64,000 nt of DNA from Cacajao melanocephalus. Lineage: Eukaryota; Chordata; Mammalia; Primates; Pitheciidae. Of the stretch, positions 47,105 through 61,202 are shown piece by piece. The stretch covers positions 23,578 to 87,577 of the forward strand of contig CAUYLG010022134.1 of assembly GCA_963573385.1 (NCBI GenBank). Reading direction: 5' to 3'. Position 1 is the stretch's first letter, and every line of letters begins with the position of its first letter. Below the pieces are notes generated by a model. That model had not been told where the DNA came from, searched no databases, and saw only the letters and a program-made list of their open reading frames with translations. A program made the position numbers and the translations under genes.

Positions 47105-48080
47105 CTCCCAAAGCTCATGCCCTTTATATATAAAATACCTGTGGGAATTTGGTTAACAAAGGTAGCTAAAATGATGTGAGGATGTGAAGTCCAATAGGCA
47201 AATATTGGATCAGAATATTATGCCAGAGATGCCCATTGCTCTCTGGGAGGTGTTGAGAGATCCATGAAGGGTGGGGGATAGGCATTGGAGAGCCAGGTGG
47301 TAAGGTAGTGATGATTAACTTTAGCTGTGCTCCCACAAGGCTGGGGCTACAGCAGAAATTAATGGGCAAGTTTGCTGAAGTTTAGGCAACTTCAATGACT
47401 TGAATATGCATAATGTACCACTGCTAAGACATAGCTGAGTAAAGAGGTATGCAACTAAAATTTCCCCAGGCTTCACTAGATTGGGTTAGAAAAGACGCTA
47501 ATTACAGAACGTTCAAATCCTTGTGGTTAATCGTCTTCATTCCTGAAACAAAGCCTGGAGTCCTGGCAAAGTTGCCTCCCCGCCAGCCTTTTTGGAGCCA
47601 TCAGGGCATATGCTCAGAGATAAATCAGCTCACGTGGCACCTGCTACCTTCCTGGCATGCATCTCTCAGGTGTCATCTCAGGAGATTGTCTCCTGCTGGG
47701 TGTCACAGACATGGAAAGCCCGCAGCCAGGAAGTGCCACTGAACCTCACCCCTGAGGGGCTTATGAGGCCATCCTGGCTTTAGGGGCTCCAAGTGTCACA
47801 CTGACCAAAGCAGTCCACTTGTATCTGTTTTATAAATGGTCCTGTGTTGGATATCAGTGGAAAAGTATTCGGCCTTCTAAAAGATGTTTGAAGACGATTT
47901 CACCAGAGCTTCTATGGAGCCAGGACCCTGCTGTGTTTCAAGGAGAAATGGGCAAGTGTTCATTTTTTCGCTTGATGCAGAACTTTGTTGCCTGGGGAGC
48001 AAAGTACTGCTCTTCAAACTCTAAGTCTTACAAAATTGCTCTTTAAAATAATTCCTGACATTTTTGACTTCTGCATCTTT
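47105..48080. other. About 1 kb without recognised features
   Basis: No repeat family or exon is recognised. It includes a moderately GC-rich block at 47560-47800 with two overlapping frames of 63 and 97 codons. Neither has a recognisable motif. Confidence 0.45.
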
Positions 48081-48084
48081 TCTC

Positions 48085-48520
48085 CCTAGGTGTCAGGCCT
48101 TATCAGTGAAGTAGACTGGAATTAAACACCCCGTGTTTTTCTGTCAGAGTTCTCAGTTGCCGCCAATTAAAACCTAGTAGTAGCAGAAAAGGAATTTATT
48201 AAAGAATGTAAGATTTCTCCGGAGGCCGGAGAGCAGGCTGGGAGGCTTCTCAGCCAGGATCAATGCTCAGAGTCACAGTAAAGAACTGACCAGGTGGGAA
48301 TAACTCTGCTGCCTCCACCAGGGACAGATTTTTGCTGGTGCTGGGTCCCGGTGTGACCTTGGCCATCCCACCCTCTGGAAACTGAATTCACCAGTTGCCA
48401 TTCTCACCAAAGTGGGCTGTAGGTGGCACTTGTTTCTTTGCAACACATGCTTGTGATTAGAAAACTTGCTGAGATGCACGTGACTGTCTGGCCTGAGTCT
48501 AGACCAGTATACTGGCTGCA
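48085..48520 (-). mobile_element. Possible LTR relic, family unresolved
   Basis: 'gcagaaaaggaatttattaaagaatgtaag' near 48184-48210 looks like the reversed polyadenylation region of an LTR. It is followed by a GC-richer 300-bp block ('ctctgctgcctccaccagg', 'gttgccattctcaccaaagtggg'). I cannot assign it, and unique sequence is possible. Confidence 0.3.
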
Positions 48521-48524
48521 GAGT

Positions 48525-49000
48525 GGGTGGGGAATTCTCCAGATATAGGAAGTATGTTCAATAGTGTTGAGAAGCCCAGATGAGTGATAACATGTTCACT
48601 TGACCGTCGCTGCCCCCGGGTTCTGTTCCTCTCCTCTATACCTACCCCCAACTACACCCACACCAAAGCCACAGCATCCTTCCTCCTGATCCATTTAAAG
48701 CTAAATAGTTCACTAAAATTGAATTATTTGAGGCCTGTCACCACAAACTCACCAAACATGCCCAGACATGACTGCACCTTAGCACTGGAAACAGTCTCAA
48801 GCTGAAATTTTCTAAAGTGCTGCACATTAGAAACAACGACCATTCCTAAACTAGTCCATGCAACCACAGGACACTAGAAAGCATAGCCCAGATCTAATAC
48901 AGAACACAAATATGTTTGCATTACAGTGCAAATAGATCTTAGTTTACACCACCACTGATCTGAAAGGCTATACTGTTTGATTTGTTTTTTCTTTTATTCT
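48525..49000. other. No recognised feature
   Basis: No repeat or exon recognised. Confidence 0.4.
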
Positions 49001-49735
49001 TTATTCAATATTCAATTAACTATTGAGTGGATCTAAGCACTGTTAATAAAGCAGTAAACAAAGCCCTGCCCACAAAGGGTTAGAGGGAGACGCAGACCAC
49101 GAACAAGGACTCAAATGCATACACAGTGTAGACACAGACTGTGATGAGCACAGTAAGGAAAATAAAGGGGGTTAAGGAATAGACAGTGATGGGACGGATG
49201 CTTGTTTATATTGGGTGGTCTTGGAAGGTGATGTTTGAACAGATTTGAATCGTGGAATATGAAGAGATTTGGGATCAGAGGTGCCTGAGATGAAAATGTA
49301 CCCAGGAGTTGAAGTGAGAGGAAGAAGATCAGAGTGAGTGGTGAAAAGAAGCCTGACAATGAAATGAGACAGATAAATAGGGCCAAAATATGGAGGGTCT
49401 TGTGGGCCACCATTAGGAGTTTGGCTTTATTCTAAGCATAATTGAAAGCCATTGGATGGTTCTAAGATGAGCAGTGGTGGTAGGATTCGACTTACAGTTT
49501 TTAAAAGTTCTCCCCGGCTGCCGTATAAATAGTAGATTATGGGGTTTTAAATTGGAGGTGAGAAACCTCTCAGTAGGCTTTGCTGTGATCCAGGCAGAGA
49601 AACATGTTGGGTTGGATGAGGGTGGGAGCAGTGGAGGAGCTAAGATCAGATCAGGTTTGGGATGTATTTTGCAGCCAGATCTGTTAGGATTTGCATGTGA
49701 AAATGAGAGGCAGAAAGAATTCAGTATGAATTTCT
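49000..49735 (-). mobile_element. LINE-2, reverse orientation
   Basis: 'ataaagcagtaaacaaagccctgcccacaaagggtta', 'tattgggtggtcttggaagg', 'gggccaaaatatggagggtcttgtgggccaccattaggagtttggc', 'gtgatccaggcagagaaac', 'gggatgtattttgcagccagatctgttaggatttgc' match reverse L2 from 3' UTR into coding sequence. The 87-codon frame at 49474-49737 lies in it and is incidental. Confidence 0.85.
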
Positions 49736-49739
49736 AGGA

Positions 49740-50435
49740 AAGCACTTTGTGACTGATTGTATTTTACAGAAATGGCTGCAATATTTCCTGTTCATATACT
49801 TTTCCAGAAACGTGCCACTCCTTCATCAAGAGATGGAGTCTGTGTCCTATCCCCTTGGAACTAAGAGGGCTTTTGTTTAGACTTTTAACTATTAAAATAT
49901 GTCAGAAGTGATTTGTGTCACTTTTGCATCATTAAAACGTGATGCCACTTCTTCCTGATTTCACTAGGACGCTTATGCTGTAACCCAGCTACCATGCTGT
50001 GACGAAGTCCAGGTTGCAAGGAAAGGCCCAAGTGGAAAGGAACCCAGGCCCCAGGCCCCAGACCTCAACTGTGCTTCCCGCCAACAGCCATGATTTCCTT
50101 GCTAGCTTTTGAATGAGGCTTCTTGGAAGCATGCTCTCAGATGAATGCCTGGATCCTTCTCATTACTACACTTATTCCAGTCCTTGATTTTGTCGGCAAG
50201 GTGTTTTGAACTATTAAAAAAGTCCCCAAGCCAGTCTATAAATGGCCTTGAGCTCAGTCTCCATTTTGGACGATTCACAGTGCCCTTCTCCCCGTTTTTC
50301 CATCACACAGGACATCTTTCTGTGAACCTGTCGTCCACTTCTGTTCTTATTCCTCTGCTGCCCTCTAGGGGCCATTAGCCACATTGTCCCATTTAGATCC
50401 TTTATGCATTGGCCAGAAAAAAAAAAGTTACCGTT
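49740..50435. other. No recognised feature
   Basis: Unrecognised sequence, moderately GC-rich between 49980 and 50370. No repeat, splice-bounded exon or RNA gene recognised. Confidence 0.4.
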
Positions 50436-50439
50436 GATG

Positions 50440-50820
<381 letters not shown>

Positions 50821-50831
50821 ATCCTCCTTTT

Positions 50832-50955
50832 AAAGATGAGACAACAGAGATAAAAAAAATTAAGTAATTTGTCCAAGCAAGGCCCTACAATGACAAAGCT
50901 GGAATTTGAACCAAGGCAGTCTTGTTCTAGAGTCGATGTCTGCACTAACCTCCTT
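50832..50955 (+). mobile_element. MIR, part 2
   Basis: 'aaagatgagacaacagagat', 'aagtaatttgtccaagcaagg', 'aagctggaatttgaaccaaggcagtcttgttctagagtc' complete the MIR begun at 50440. Confidence 0.88.
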
Positions 50956-51059
50956 TTCCTTTGGTAGGACAAAGTAGATCTATGAGGCATGCATATGAGA
51001 CTTATTTACATTTGCAACTTGTAAAAATAAATTTGCTTTTCAACTTAGGTTTTTCCCTT

Positions 51060-51165
51060 TTGCCTTGATGGTGGCAGCAGCTGCCTAAATGGCCTCCCCA
51101 TTGCTAGTCTTTCCCCACCAGATCTATTCTCCATGCAGTAACCAGAGTGATCTTTGAAAAAATTG
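51060..51165 (+). mobile_element. LINE-2 fragment
   Basis: 'ggcctccccattgctagtctttccccaccagatctattctccatgcagtaaccagagtgatctttgaaaa' matches L2 ('...ctggtctccctgcttcc...ctattctccacacagcagccagagtgatcctttt'). Confidence 0.75.
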
Positions 51166-51169
51166 TGAA

Positions 51170-53489
51170 TGAATGAAGTAAAGAATACTTTCTCTCATCA
51201 CCTCTTCTCTATGCAGAACAAAATATAACCAGTCTTACCAAAAAGTTGAATTAGTCAGCTAAGCAAACAGGGTTCAAATATCTTAGAACTCTGAAACCAC
51301 AATCTAAAATGGTCTTCTGATATGTGGTTATAACACTTAATATGCAGTGTTTGTCTCTTAGTAACTTTAGCTTTATCTTAGTCAGGACTGCATTATTTAT
51401 CCTGCAAGGAAGTAAACATATCTTCTCTGTTTCATAAGAAGATGTCTTACTGTATAAAACAGTACTGTGGGCTAAAGTCACCCAATAAATATGGTGCAGG
51501 GTTGAATTTGTTACTTAGGGTAGAATGCAACTCCTAAAAATCTAAATATTTTTCAAAACCTGGATGAGATGTGCAGTGGAACCCTGTAAATACAATATTA
51601 AACAGAAGCTTAATATGTAAACCACATAAAAGCTGTGCAAGTTGAATAAAGAGGCACTAAATGAGGGAGGTATGTGCTTGGGCCTCTAGAAAGACATAGG
51701 AAGCATATCTGAGAAATCTCTAGGGCTCAGCTTCAAAAACGTTATTGTAAAGCATGTGTGCACCTAAAGGAACAGCACTATAACTGATGTTAAAGATGGG
51801 GAAGAGAGAAGCTGCCAATCCCAAACTGATAGTCAATATTGTTGGACTCCAACATTCTCAGTTCCTTTATTTATCTCTGGACTCTCCAGTTTTCTATGGC
51901 ACATCAAACACAAATAAAATTGTCATTCTTTACACAAAGCCACCTTCATGCCTTTTTCCAGGAGGAACTAGAGAACTGGGGACTTCTCAACCACAATTTC
52001 CAACCTTGTTCTGGATTTTCCATTTGATGTTGAGCACTCGGAGACGTTACTGGGTTTAAGCTTTCTTGCCTGGTGACTGGGAGTAGGAAGTGGGATGGAA
52101 ATGAGGTGACGGTTGATTATTTGCTGTGAGGCAGTGGTAGTGGGGCCGAGGGTTCTTTCCTGGCTATCCGAGCTGCGCACCTGCTGACTTGCCAGAGGTA
52201 TGCAAAAAGAGTCCAAAGAAGCAGCAAGAAAGCCAGTAAATTTTCTTAGATCAAAATGACTTATCGCAAAGCTCCTCTCTTTCCAGTTCTTTTTGCTGAG
52301 AGCAAAATGATTATACTCAACTTCAGTGTGAATCTACATCCCAGGGGGAGATTATTTTAGGTGAAGATTCCCTTATGATTATATAGATGTTTGTGTGCTC
52401 ATTTTCGTTGTTTTAAGCCTCCAGGATAATTCTGATCCAAACAGGCCTAAAGCAAGAAACGTTGACATACAGGTTTATTGGAGAAATGGAAATTTATTAA
52501 ATACTATTACCATTATTTTCTGTATTAATCTTATAATATTGACCACTTGTCTTCTCTTCAAGTTTTTAAAAAATGTTTTCTTGAAAAAACATAGGCTTGA
52601 AACCTGTGGGTAAAACATATTACTGTGACATACCACATATCGCAACATACCACATTGGCCCTGAGGATTGAACTGTGTCCAGATCCATCTGGTCTGACAG
52701 ACATAAGTGATTGATTCTTGCTTGGTCTCTAACACACCCCAAATGCATTCACCCTTATAGCATAGCCCCCTCTATGCCATTGCCCCTTCTTCATTTCCTA
52801 CTGTGAGCTTTAAAAACCTGGAGTTATAAATCTCATATCTTTTAGACTAATGCATCGCTTGTTCCTGACTGCCTTCCAGCACTGGAAGAAAAAAGTAATA
52901 TCTTTGTGACAGCATAATTACTTCCACCTCTGACAGCTCTTCTCCATTGTGACATCTGCCAAGAAATCATTTGGATGGGTAAAATACACGTGTTCTGGGA
53001 TTAAAGACATAACAGGCATGTGTTGCACGTGTCAAAAAAATTGAGATGGCGAGGGAGCTGAAGACAAGGCCTCTACATTGTAAACGTAGTACCATCAGGA
53101 ATTTTCTAAAGAAGTCTTATGAAGCAATTGTTTTCAGTGTTTTACTACATTTATGAATCTTCAGCCCAACAGTGGAAAATATGATGCTCTGAGAGTCAGC
53201 CATGAGGCTGGGTAAGGGTGGGGTGCTAGTTTACCTTGAAATTTAGTTCTTCTTTTTTACGTACAATGTCCTGTTTCTCACAGCTACTACATTTCACTTC
53301 ATTTCTCTAGATCACAGGGTTCTAAGGCAGTTAGTTTAATTTAGAAGCAGTCCTTTGTTAAGAAGCCACTGAGCATGTCAAGTTCAGCCAGTAGTACCCA
53401 ATTGGGTAGCTTTATGGAGAGAAGTCCTGATTTAGTTATCAATGTTAATAAGTAGATCTTTTCATTAATGTCAGCAAACCAATGTACGA
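51170..53489. other. 2.3 kb without recognised repeats or genes
   Basis: This is one of the longest stretches with no repeat I can name. Open frames reach about 90 codons (51787-52059) but none shows a known motif, and I see no convincing exon with splice sites. It could be unique intergenic or intronic sequence. Confidence 0.45.
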
Positions 53490-53498
53490 CAACACATC
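53490..53498. repeat. Left target-site duplication of the HNRNPA1 pseudogene (candidate)
   Basis: CAACACATC here and CAACACACC at 55348-55356 bracket the processed pseudogene, one next to its T-tract (the reversed A-tail), the other next to its 5' end. One mismatch in nine is compatible with age. Confidence 0.5.
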
Positions 53499-53855
53499 GT
53501 ATTTTTTTCAAAGGACACATTTGTTTAGCGTTATGATCAGACTATTACATTTAGCAATCAACAGCATCGGTGTCAAAAAAATCGACATTGAAACCTTTTA
53601 TAGGCATGCCTTACACTTTCTACAGAACAGGAACTGAGATAAACTGTTGTACAACTGGTCACATCTACAGTCCTTGAGATTTTTGCCCATGCACATGAAT
53701 AATATCGTAAACATGTTTTCTTTGTAGCAGCTAGGTCTTGCCACCACTGTGATTGGCTGTGTTAAAAAATCTGTTATAACCTGTAGCTTCCTTGTCACGT
53801 CTCCAGCTGTCCTCTCCTGCAAAGCTTTGTCCCCTGGCAGTAATTAAAATCATCT

Positions 53856-54319
<464 letters not shown>

Positions 54320-54322
54320 TTA

Positions 54323-54745
<423 letters not shown>

Positions 54746-54859
54746 CTAACTTCACAGTGTGGCCATTCCCAATGTGGGATTTTGAATGACCATCTTATCC
54801 ATGGAGTCATGGCCATCAAAGGTGACAAAGTCAAAGCCCCTTTTCTTGCTACCGCCTCA

Positions 54860-55045
<186 letters not shown>

Positions 55046-55111
55046 CTACATCGCCTCCTCCACAGGGGCATATGTGACAACCCCAAAGTGCTTGGTGTTT
55101 GGATCTCATTG

Positions 55112-55300
<189 letters not shown>

Positions 55301-55359
55301 TCAACAGCGTCCCCTCACAGAAAGCAGTAAGCTAACAAACGTATCTCAACACACCATGT

Positions 55360-56140
55360 TTTAAACTCTGAAAACTGACTCTGTTCAGTTAAGTTTTCCT
55401 CAGTCTGGTCAGTAGGTTCCCATGCAGCACATGCTTGCTATGTTTGTTAGTTACTTCAAAGCTTACCTCAAGCCTGGATGATTGATCCAGAAAGTCCCAA
55501 CTCATTCAGATGTCCAGGCTTGCGTATTTGTGAATCTACTGTTGGTCCTGAACCACCTCATCGGAAGGTGTGGTAGAGGAATGCTATCAGTTGCAGTCAA
55601 AAGGCTCAGTACAGGGACGAATCCTAACTCTGGGGAAATGGACAAATAAAGAAGACCCCAAACAGAGAGAAATTATGCTGTGATCTAGTTCCTGAACTCC
55701 TTAGGTATATGCTAATTTGAAAAATGTTTAACATATTCCACCTGCCAGGCATCAGAAATGAGTAAAATTAATTTTCAAAGATTTAGAAGAGTGACCTTAT
55801 AACACAGATTGAAAAAAGATATAGCTTCTGTCCTCTCAGCTCTGCCTTTCCTCTGAAGAAATGGGTTTGTGGGAAGTTAGAATCTAGGGCCCCAGCGTTG
55901 GGCTGCCAAGTACCTTCCTACTAAAGGCAGCCTTGATAGTTCTTCCTTAGGAACTACTGAAGCAGTTCAGAATCTATCTGAACTGTCTTTCTTGGACCTG
56001 CCTTTTTGCTGAATCTGGCTCAGCATACCTACCTTAATATAATAATTCATAAAATGGGATTAATAATCCCTACCTCAAAGAGTCATTGTGAAGGTGAGAA
56101 ATCATTAAGTGTGATAAACAGAAACACGACCAGGAACCCA
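55360..56140. other. No recognised feature
   Basis: No repeat, exon or RNA gene recognised between the pseudogene and the LTR-like block. Confidence 0.4.
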
Positions 56141-56149
56141 AATTTCCTT

Positions 56150-56515
56150 CATTTTAGGTTGGGTTCTCCAGAAGCAGAGACTGAGTCAGAAACTGAGGAC
56201 AGGGGACTTATTGAGGCAGTGTTCTTCAGGCTAAACCTGAAACAGGAAAAGAGAGGTGACATAGGAAAGAGCAGATTACCAATTGAGGATATTATCTAAT
56301 GAAGTCTAGCCTTGGCCTGATCAATGGGGAACTCTGGAGCATAAATAGTACAGAGTTGTTATCATGATTTGAAGCAGCCTAGATTTCTGTGTTCCTGAGT
56401 CAGCCACTGACTGCTGGGAAGTGGTGGAGCAGATGGTGGTTGTGCTGGTGGGAGGGTGATCTCCTGGGCATATCTGGGTGAGGTGGCTTCTGTCAGCCAA
56501 GGTTCATTCTCACTT
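56150..56515 (-). mobile_element. LTR-like relic, same family as 10660-10975
   Basis: 'gggttctccagaagcagagactgag', 'gggacttattgaggcagtg', 'gaaaagagaggtgacatagg', 'ggaactctggagcataaat', and 'gtgatctcctgggcatatctgg' give the same framework as the block at 10660-10975. The reversed 'cttattg' would be the polyadenylation region. The family is dispersed but I cannot name it. Confidence 0.45.
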
Positions 56516-56519
56516 ACTT

Positions 56520-57435
56520 TTAACTTCTGCTCCTCACTTAAAAACTTTCAACCCTTAAGACTGTGTGCCTGAGGACTTTATTTTCTCCTTAGGACTTCTT
56601 ATTGTGGTATATGGTTAGAGCATCTTTGAGCTCACTTTAGAGGGTTGAGCATATATGAAACAGAACTGGTGTGCTTCAAGATTCTGGCACAGGATTTGGC
56701 ATATAGCAGGAACCCTATAGATGCTAGCTCTTTTTAAAAAAAAAATCTCCTGCTTGAAAAACTGTCCTTCATTTTGGAGAATTCCTGGCAATGCATCCTC
56801 CTTCCAAGTCATGCCAGAGGTGGACAAAATAGAAGAGGATGTCATCAAAGCATCTAGCATGTGTTACAAGTACATAATAAATAAGTGTTGGTTATGTTTC
56901 TTCCTTCCCTTTCCTTAGCTTTGTCCCAGGATCATTCATGTATTTTGAATTTTCTGATAGTGCAGAAGAATTTATTTTATCCAGTTAATTACCAGGGACA
57001 TTAATATTCATAATAATCACCATAAATATTACATTCCAAATGGACTTGGAGTCATAATCATTTTGAAGGAATACAGTTGTAGAAAATAGCCAAATTCTAT
57101 CTTGCAAAAATCTTTTATCTTTTCAATCTCTGTTTTTTTTTAAAGCACATGTAATTGTGTTTTTAAAGCACCCAATGTAGTACTTACAAATCTGCACTTT
57201 TCCCTCTTTTTGTTGAAAGAGCATAAGGGTAAGGAGTTTCTATTGTACCTATCTACCATTCCTAGGCCTCCTATTCCTGATCTTTGCTCACTGTCTGGCG
57301 CAAAGAAAGTGCCTAGTTAGTACTTGCTATCCTAATCAAGCACAGTAGTGAGCAAGTTAAGACATCCGTGACTCAACTGAGAATAACCCCTTAGTAAAGA
57401 AACCACGTGAGAAATTTCTTCTAGAATTTTGTGCC
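56520..57435. other. No recognised feature
   Basis: Unrecognised sequence. An A-run lies at 56735-56745; there are only chance frames. Confidence 0.4.
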
Positions 57436-57439
57436 AGGA

Positions 57440-57670
57440 ATATAGCAACAACTAGTAATATTTTAAATGCTCAGACTTTTTTTATCCAAGCAATTGTACT
57501 TTCATGAATGCATCCTTAAAAAACTGGAACCATGACAGACGTCCATCAAAAAATAGTTAAATAAATAGTTGCATTCAAAATTTATTGTTACAGACAAATT
57601 CCATTAAACAAGGAGATAGATGTATACAGACTTATTTAAAAAACCAAGATACAAGAAAAAACAAATTATA
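57440..57670 (+). mobile_element. Old L1 fragment (L1M class)
   Basis: 'ttatccaagcaattgtactttc', 'gacgtccatcaaaaaatagttaaataaatagttgcattc', 'gtatacagacttatttaaaaaaccaag' resemble old L1 3' sequence ('...tccatcaataggggaatggttaaataaat...'). Confidence 0.55.
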
Positions 57671-57671
57671 T

Positions 57672-57698
57672 CACACACACACACACACACACACACAC
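57672..57698. repeat. (CA)n microsatellite
   Basis: About 13 uninterrupted CA units at the end of the L1 fragment. Confidence 0.95.
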
Positions 57699-57799
57699 CC
57701 TAAACCTCATTGAAATTTTTCACTTAGTTGTGAGTTATGAGGCAGGGATTAATTTTGCTTTCTTCTAGGTGGATCAACAATCTTAATATCATGTATGAA

Positions 57800-58400
57800 A
57801 TAGTCTGAATTTTCCGCCACTAAATTGAACATGTTAATTTTGCTATATATCCAGTTGCCATAGACAAATGGATCTTTTTCTGAATGCTATTGATTTGTCT
57901 CCTCTTTTAGTAACATCATAATTATCTGAACACGGTACCTTTACAAACTGTTTTAAGAGCTACATAGCAAGTACCCAACTCTACCTTGCTCAATTTTATT
58001 TTTTTATAAAAGTTTCCAGACAATCTTCCATCCCAATTTTTATATTAATCTTACAACTTCAGTCTGTTTGGAAAAAACCGGACACATTTGTATAGGATTT
58101 AAATTGAATTAATATTGATTAATTTGAGGGAGGAGTGACATTTTATAAAAATGTCTTTCTACTTACTTTATCTCAGTATAATCTTCTTACAGGTTTTCAA
58201 TACTCCCCCTCCTATTTTGGTGGGGAATAGGCTTTTTTTGTGTTTGTTTTCTAACTGGCTATTGCTAGTATAAAGAAAAAGTATCAATTTTTATTTATTT
58301 TGTATGAAGCCACTTAATGAATCTTATTTGTTCTGATTATTTTTCTTGTTTAGTGTTTTATTTAGTCTCATCAGTTTTTGGGGAAAATGTGGTTTCTTTT
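57800..58400 (-). mobile_element. Old L1 ORF2 fragment, reverse orientation
   Basis: 'ttaatttgagggaggagtgacattttataaaaatgtc', 'ctggctattgctagtataaagaaaaagtatcaatttttat', 'tcttatttgttctgatta' match reverse L1 ORF2 ('...ttaatttggggagaattgacatctttac...ggctattgctagtgtatag...'). Confidence 0.7.
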
Positions 58401-59270
58401 AACTCTGAGTTAGATACAGGAAGGATATAGTAAATGACAAACCCTCTTACAACCAAGGTCAAATTAGTTTCACTCTTATTCTTTATTTTTGTGATTCTGT
58501 AAGCACCTTTCCAACCTCTAACGGGAGAAAGGAAAGTAATACATAAACAGGTGTGTGGCCAGGTCCTCCTGCTCTCACTCTGTCCAGGACAGCGTGCCAA
58601 CACAACTCCGGAGCTGGAAATTCCCGTGATCAGTAGAGGGGAAAAAACAGCAGCTTGTATGTAAGAACCCACAGGCCTGTGAGTCTTCTTTGTATCCTAT
58701 CAGGTGGATAGGAGCTGGTTCAGGTAGGTTCGTTTCAATTTTACAGGACTGATTTGAGCAGTCAGAATACACCTAGAGGCCAGCCTTCCCACTTTCATAC
58801 CCCTGACTCCGGTAATCATCAGGATTACAGTGACTTGATCTTAATGATCATACATCCCACAAAACATCTTCACAGGACATTGCTCTCTAAATAAATGGCT
58901 CTTGCAAAAGCAGAGATGTAAATTCATGCAGTGTTGCTGGCTCAATGGTTTTGCGAAATAATTTCAAAAGAGAGACCTTGATTTTATTTCTCATGTGTTT
59001 TAGATAAGCTGAGAAGACAGAGGGAAAGTCATTAATGGTTTTTAGCCCAAGGAATAAGCTAGCATATGGAGTTTTCTGTCACTTTCATGGCACTTTTCTT
59101 CCCAACCCCTCTGCTGAACTTCTTGGCCCTTTGTCCTATCAGTATATCATACTTACCATTTATCATTCCATCCACCCCTTCATACAGATTTCAGTGAACT
59201 GTCAAGAATCACCCCCATAACATGCCTCCACCGCAACTACCACCACTAACAAATTGTGTAGAGATGGAAG
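58400..59270. other. No recognised feature
   Basis: No repeat or exon recognised; short frames only. Confidence 0.4.
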
Positions 59271-59277
59271 CGTTTTA

Positions 59278-59378
59278 CAAGTACAGATGCTCCTCAACCT
59301 ACAATGGGGTTATGGCCCATTAACCTCATAGTAAAGTTAAAAAATCATTAAGTCAAACCATTGTAAGTCAGGGAGTTT
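59278..59378 (+). mobile_element. Tigger/mariner-type terminal fragment
   Basis: 'tacagatgctcctcaacctacaatggggttatggcccattaacc' followed by 'aaccattgtaagtcaggg' resembles the terminus of a TA-inserting Tigger-like element ('tacaggtgctcctcgacttacgatggggttacgtcc...'). Only one end is present. Confidence 0.55.
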
Positions 59379-59379
59379 C

Positions 59380-60005
59380 TGTGTAAATACAAGAAAAATA
59401 GATGATAACATTTTCTGAAGCACTTACACACACGATTCACCTTCAGGCCTTTAGTAATTTAGCAACACTTTTTTTTTTTATTCTGCTGCCTAGAATTCTG
59501 TGGAGTAAGTCTCTGCTGTATATGCATGTTTCAATCATTAATGTGTTCTTATCTATTAAAAATTCTGCCTTTGACTCATGATGGTGTTTAACACCTATTT
59601 TGTTATTAAGTGTTTTGAGCTGACTGACAACAGATATTTCTCTGTTCTGCTGCCTCAGCAGATGCTGATAGATGGAAATAACCCTCTTCACTGAAATATC
59701 TCACTGTTTTTGAGCAGATTCTTTAACAACAGTCAGTGGAAGTTCTGATGCCAGTTAGCCCGATATATAGGATTACAAATTCACCCCAATTCGGGAAGAT
59801 ATTTTTCTTAATTACTATACTTATATGTTGTCACTTTTAATTTTTTTCAATTATAATAGTAAAAGAAAGACCATTAAAGACATTTTTAAAAATCAAGAAG
59901 ATAAAAGTAGTGACCACTCAATTATCCAAACACAAACTCTACATTGTACAGTCTTTGCATTTACATTGAATAATAAATTAGAAAAATACTATTTATACCA
60001 GCAAA
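59380..60005. other. No recognised feature
   Basis: An 82-codon minus-strand frame (59443-59691) rich in Lys, Leu and Ile lies here. I recognise no motif, codon use follows the AT-rich background, and no repeat could be named. Confidence 0.35.
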
Positions 60006-60009
60006 ACAA

Positions 60010-60890
60010 TTCTATCTAAATGTTGTTTTATTTTGCATTTCCATTACAACTGAGAATGAATATAGGTTTTGTATGTTTGTTGATTAGTTACATAATCAAA
60101 AACTATGATTTTTAAAATTTCCCTTTGTAGTTACTTAATTTTGTATTTATTTGTATTTCACCCTTTTGTCTTATGGAGTTTTTTTGTCAGTTAATACAAG
60201 TTCATAATACAATAAAGTTATTAATGTTTTTAGTATTTTCTGTAGGCATTTTCACAATTTGATACTCATGATTTTTAGAGTTTAGGTATTAAAGTTTTAA
60301 ATTTGTATATAGTTCAATCCTTATTTTTCTCTCAAGTCTTATCATTTCTAAGCTAAGTCCTTTTGTCTCTAGACATTTGATAAATATTTATTTTGCTTTT
60401 TTTTTTACTAGTTTCTGTTGTTTAATTTTTCATGTTTACTCCCTTAATTATCTAAAATATATTTTGTCTATGAAATGAGATGAGGCTCTAAATTAATTTT
60501 TCTTTGCAAATTGCTAATTGATCTCCCATTGAGCATGGATTGACTAAATCTTCAGGTTTCTGATTGACCAATGGTATCTCCTTTATGACTCTATCATGCT
60601 GTATGTAATACATTCTACTTCTGAGCCACAGATTTTACTTTTAGCCTAGTAACAAATTGTTTTTATTTCAGAGGCTATATGACATTTGTAATATATCTGT
60701 TAGTGTTAGTCAAATGTTAGTATTTGCACTAGTTTTCATCATTTTCTCTTCTCTATTATTTTCTGAATTTATTTTAGAACAATTTTTCCCTGTGTGTGTG
60801 TTTGTGTGTGTATCATTGAAATTTTGGCAGGAATTAAGTTGAATATATAAATTGATTTCAGAAGAACTGTTATATTTAGAAAAAAGGAGA
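60010..60890 (-). mobile_element. Old L1 ORF2, reverse orientation
   Basis: 'gttttattttgcatttccattacaactgagaatgaatatagg' is the reversed C-terminal ORF2 region ('tttgcatttccctaatgactaatgatg...'), and 'cattgaaattttggcaggaattaagttgaatatataaattgatttc' is its reverse-transcriptase-proximal end ('...gaaattttgatagggattgcattgaatctgtagattg'). Confidence 0.75.
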
Positions 60891-61202
60891 AAATCTGTAA
60901 TCTTCTAGGCTCTAGTAACAGTCATGATGTATGGTAGAACTTTCTCAAAGTATACTGAAGGGGTTTAGAAATAGGAAAATGTAAGCAGGTTGGTAAAATA
61001 GTAAATAATTGGTAGCACAGCCACATGGACATGTTGGTCACATTCCATAGAAAGATCCTATTTTAATCATTATTATCACCATCAATTTCATAAACATAAA
61101 CTGAGCCCACCATTTTCACCCACAAAGAATAGGCCAAAATTAGTCATTAGCTAGGTGCTTGATATTGAGACTATCAAAAGTAGACTCCCTCAATATGGCC
61201 TA

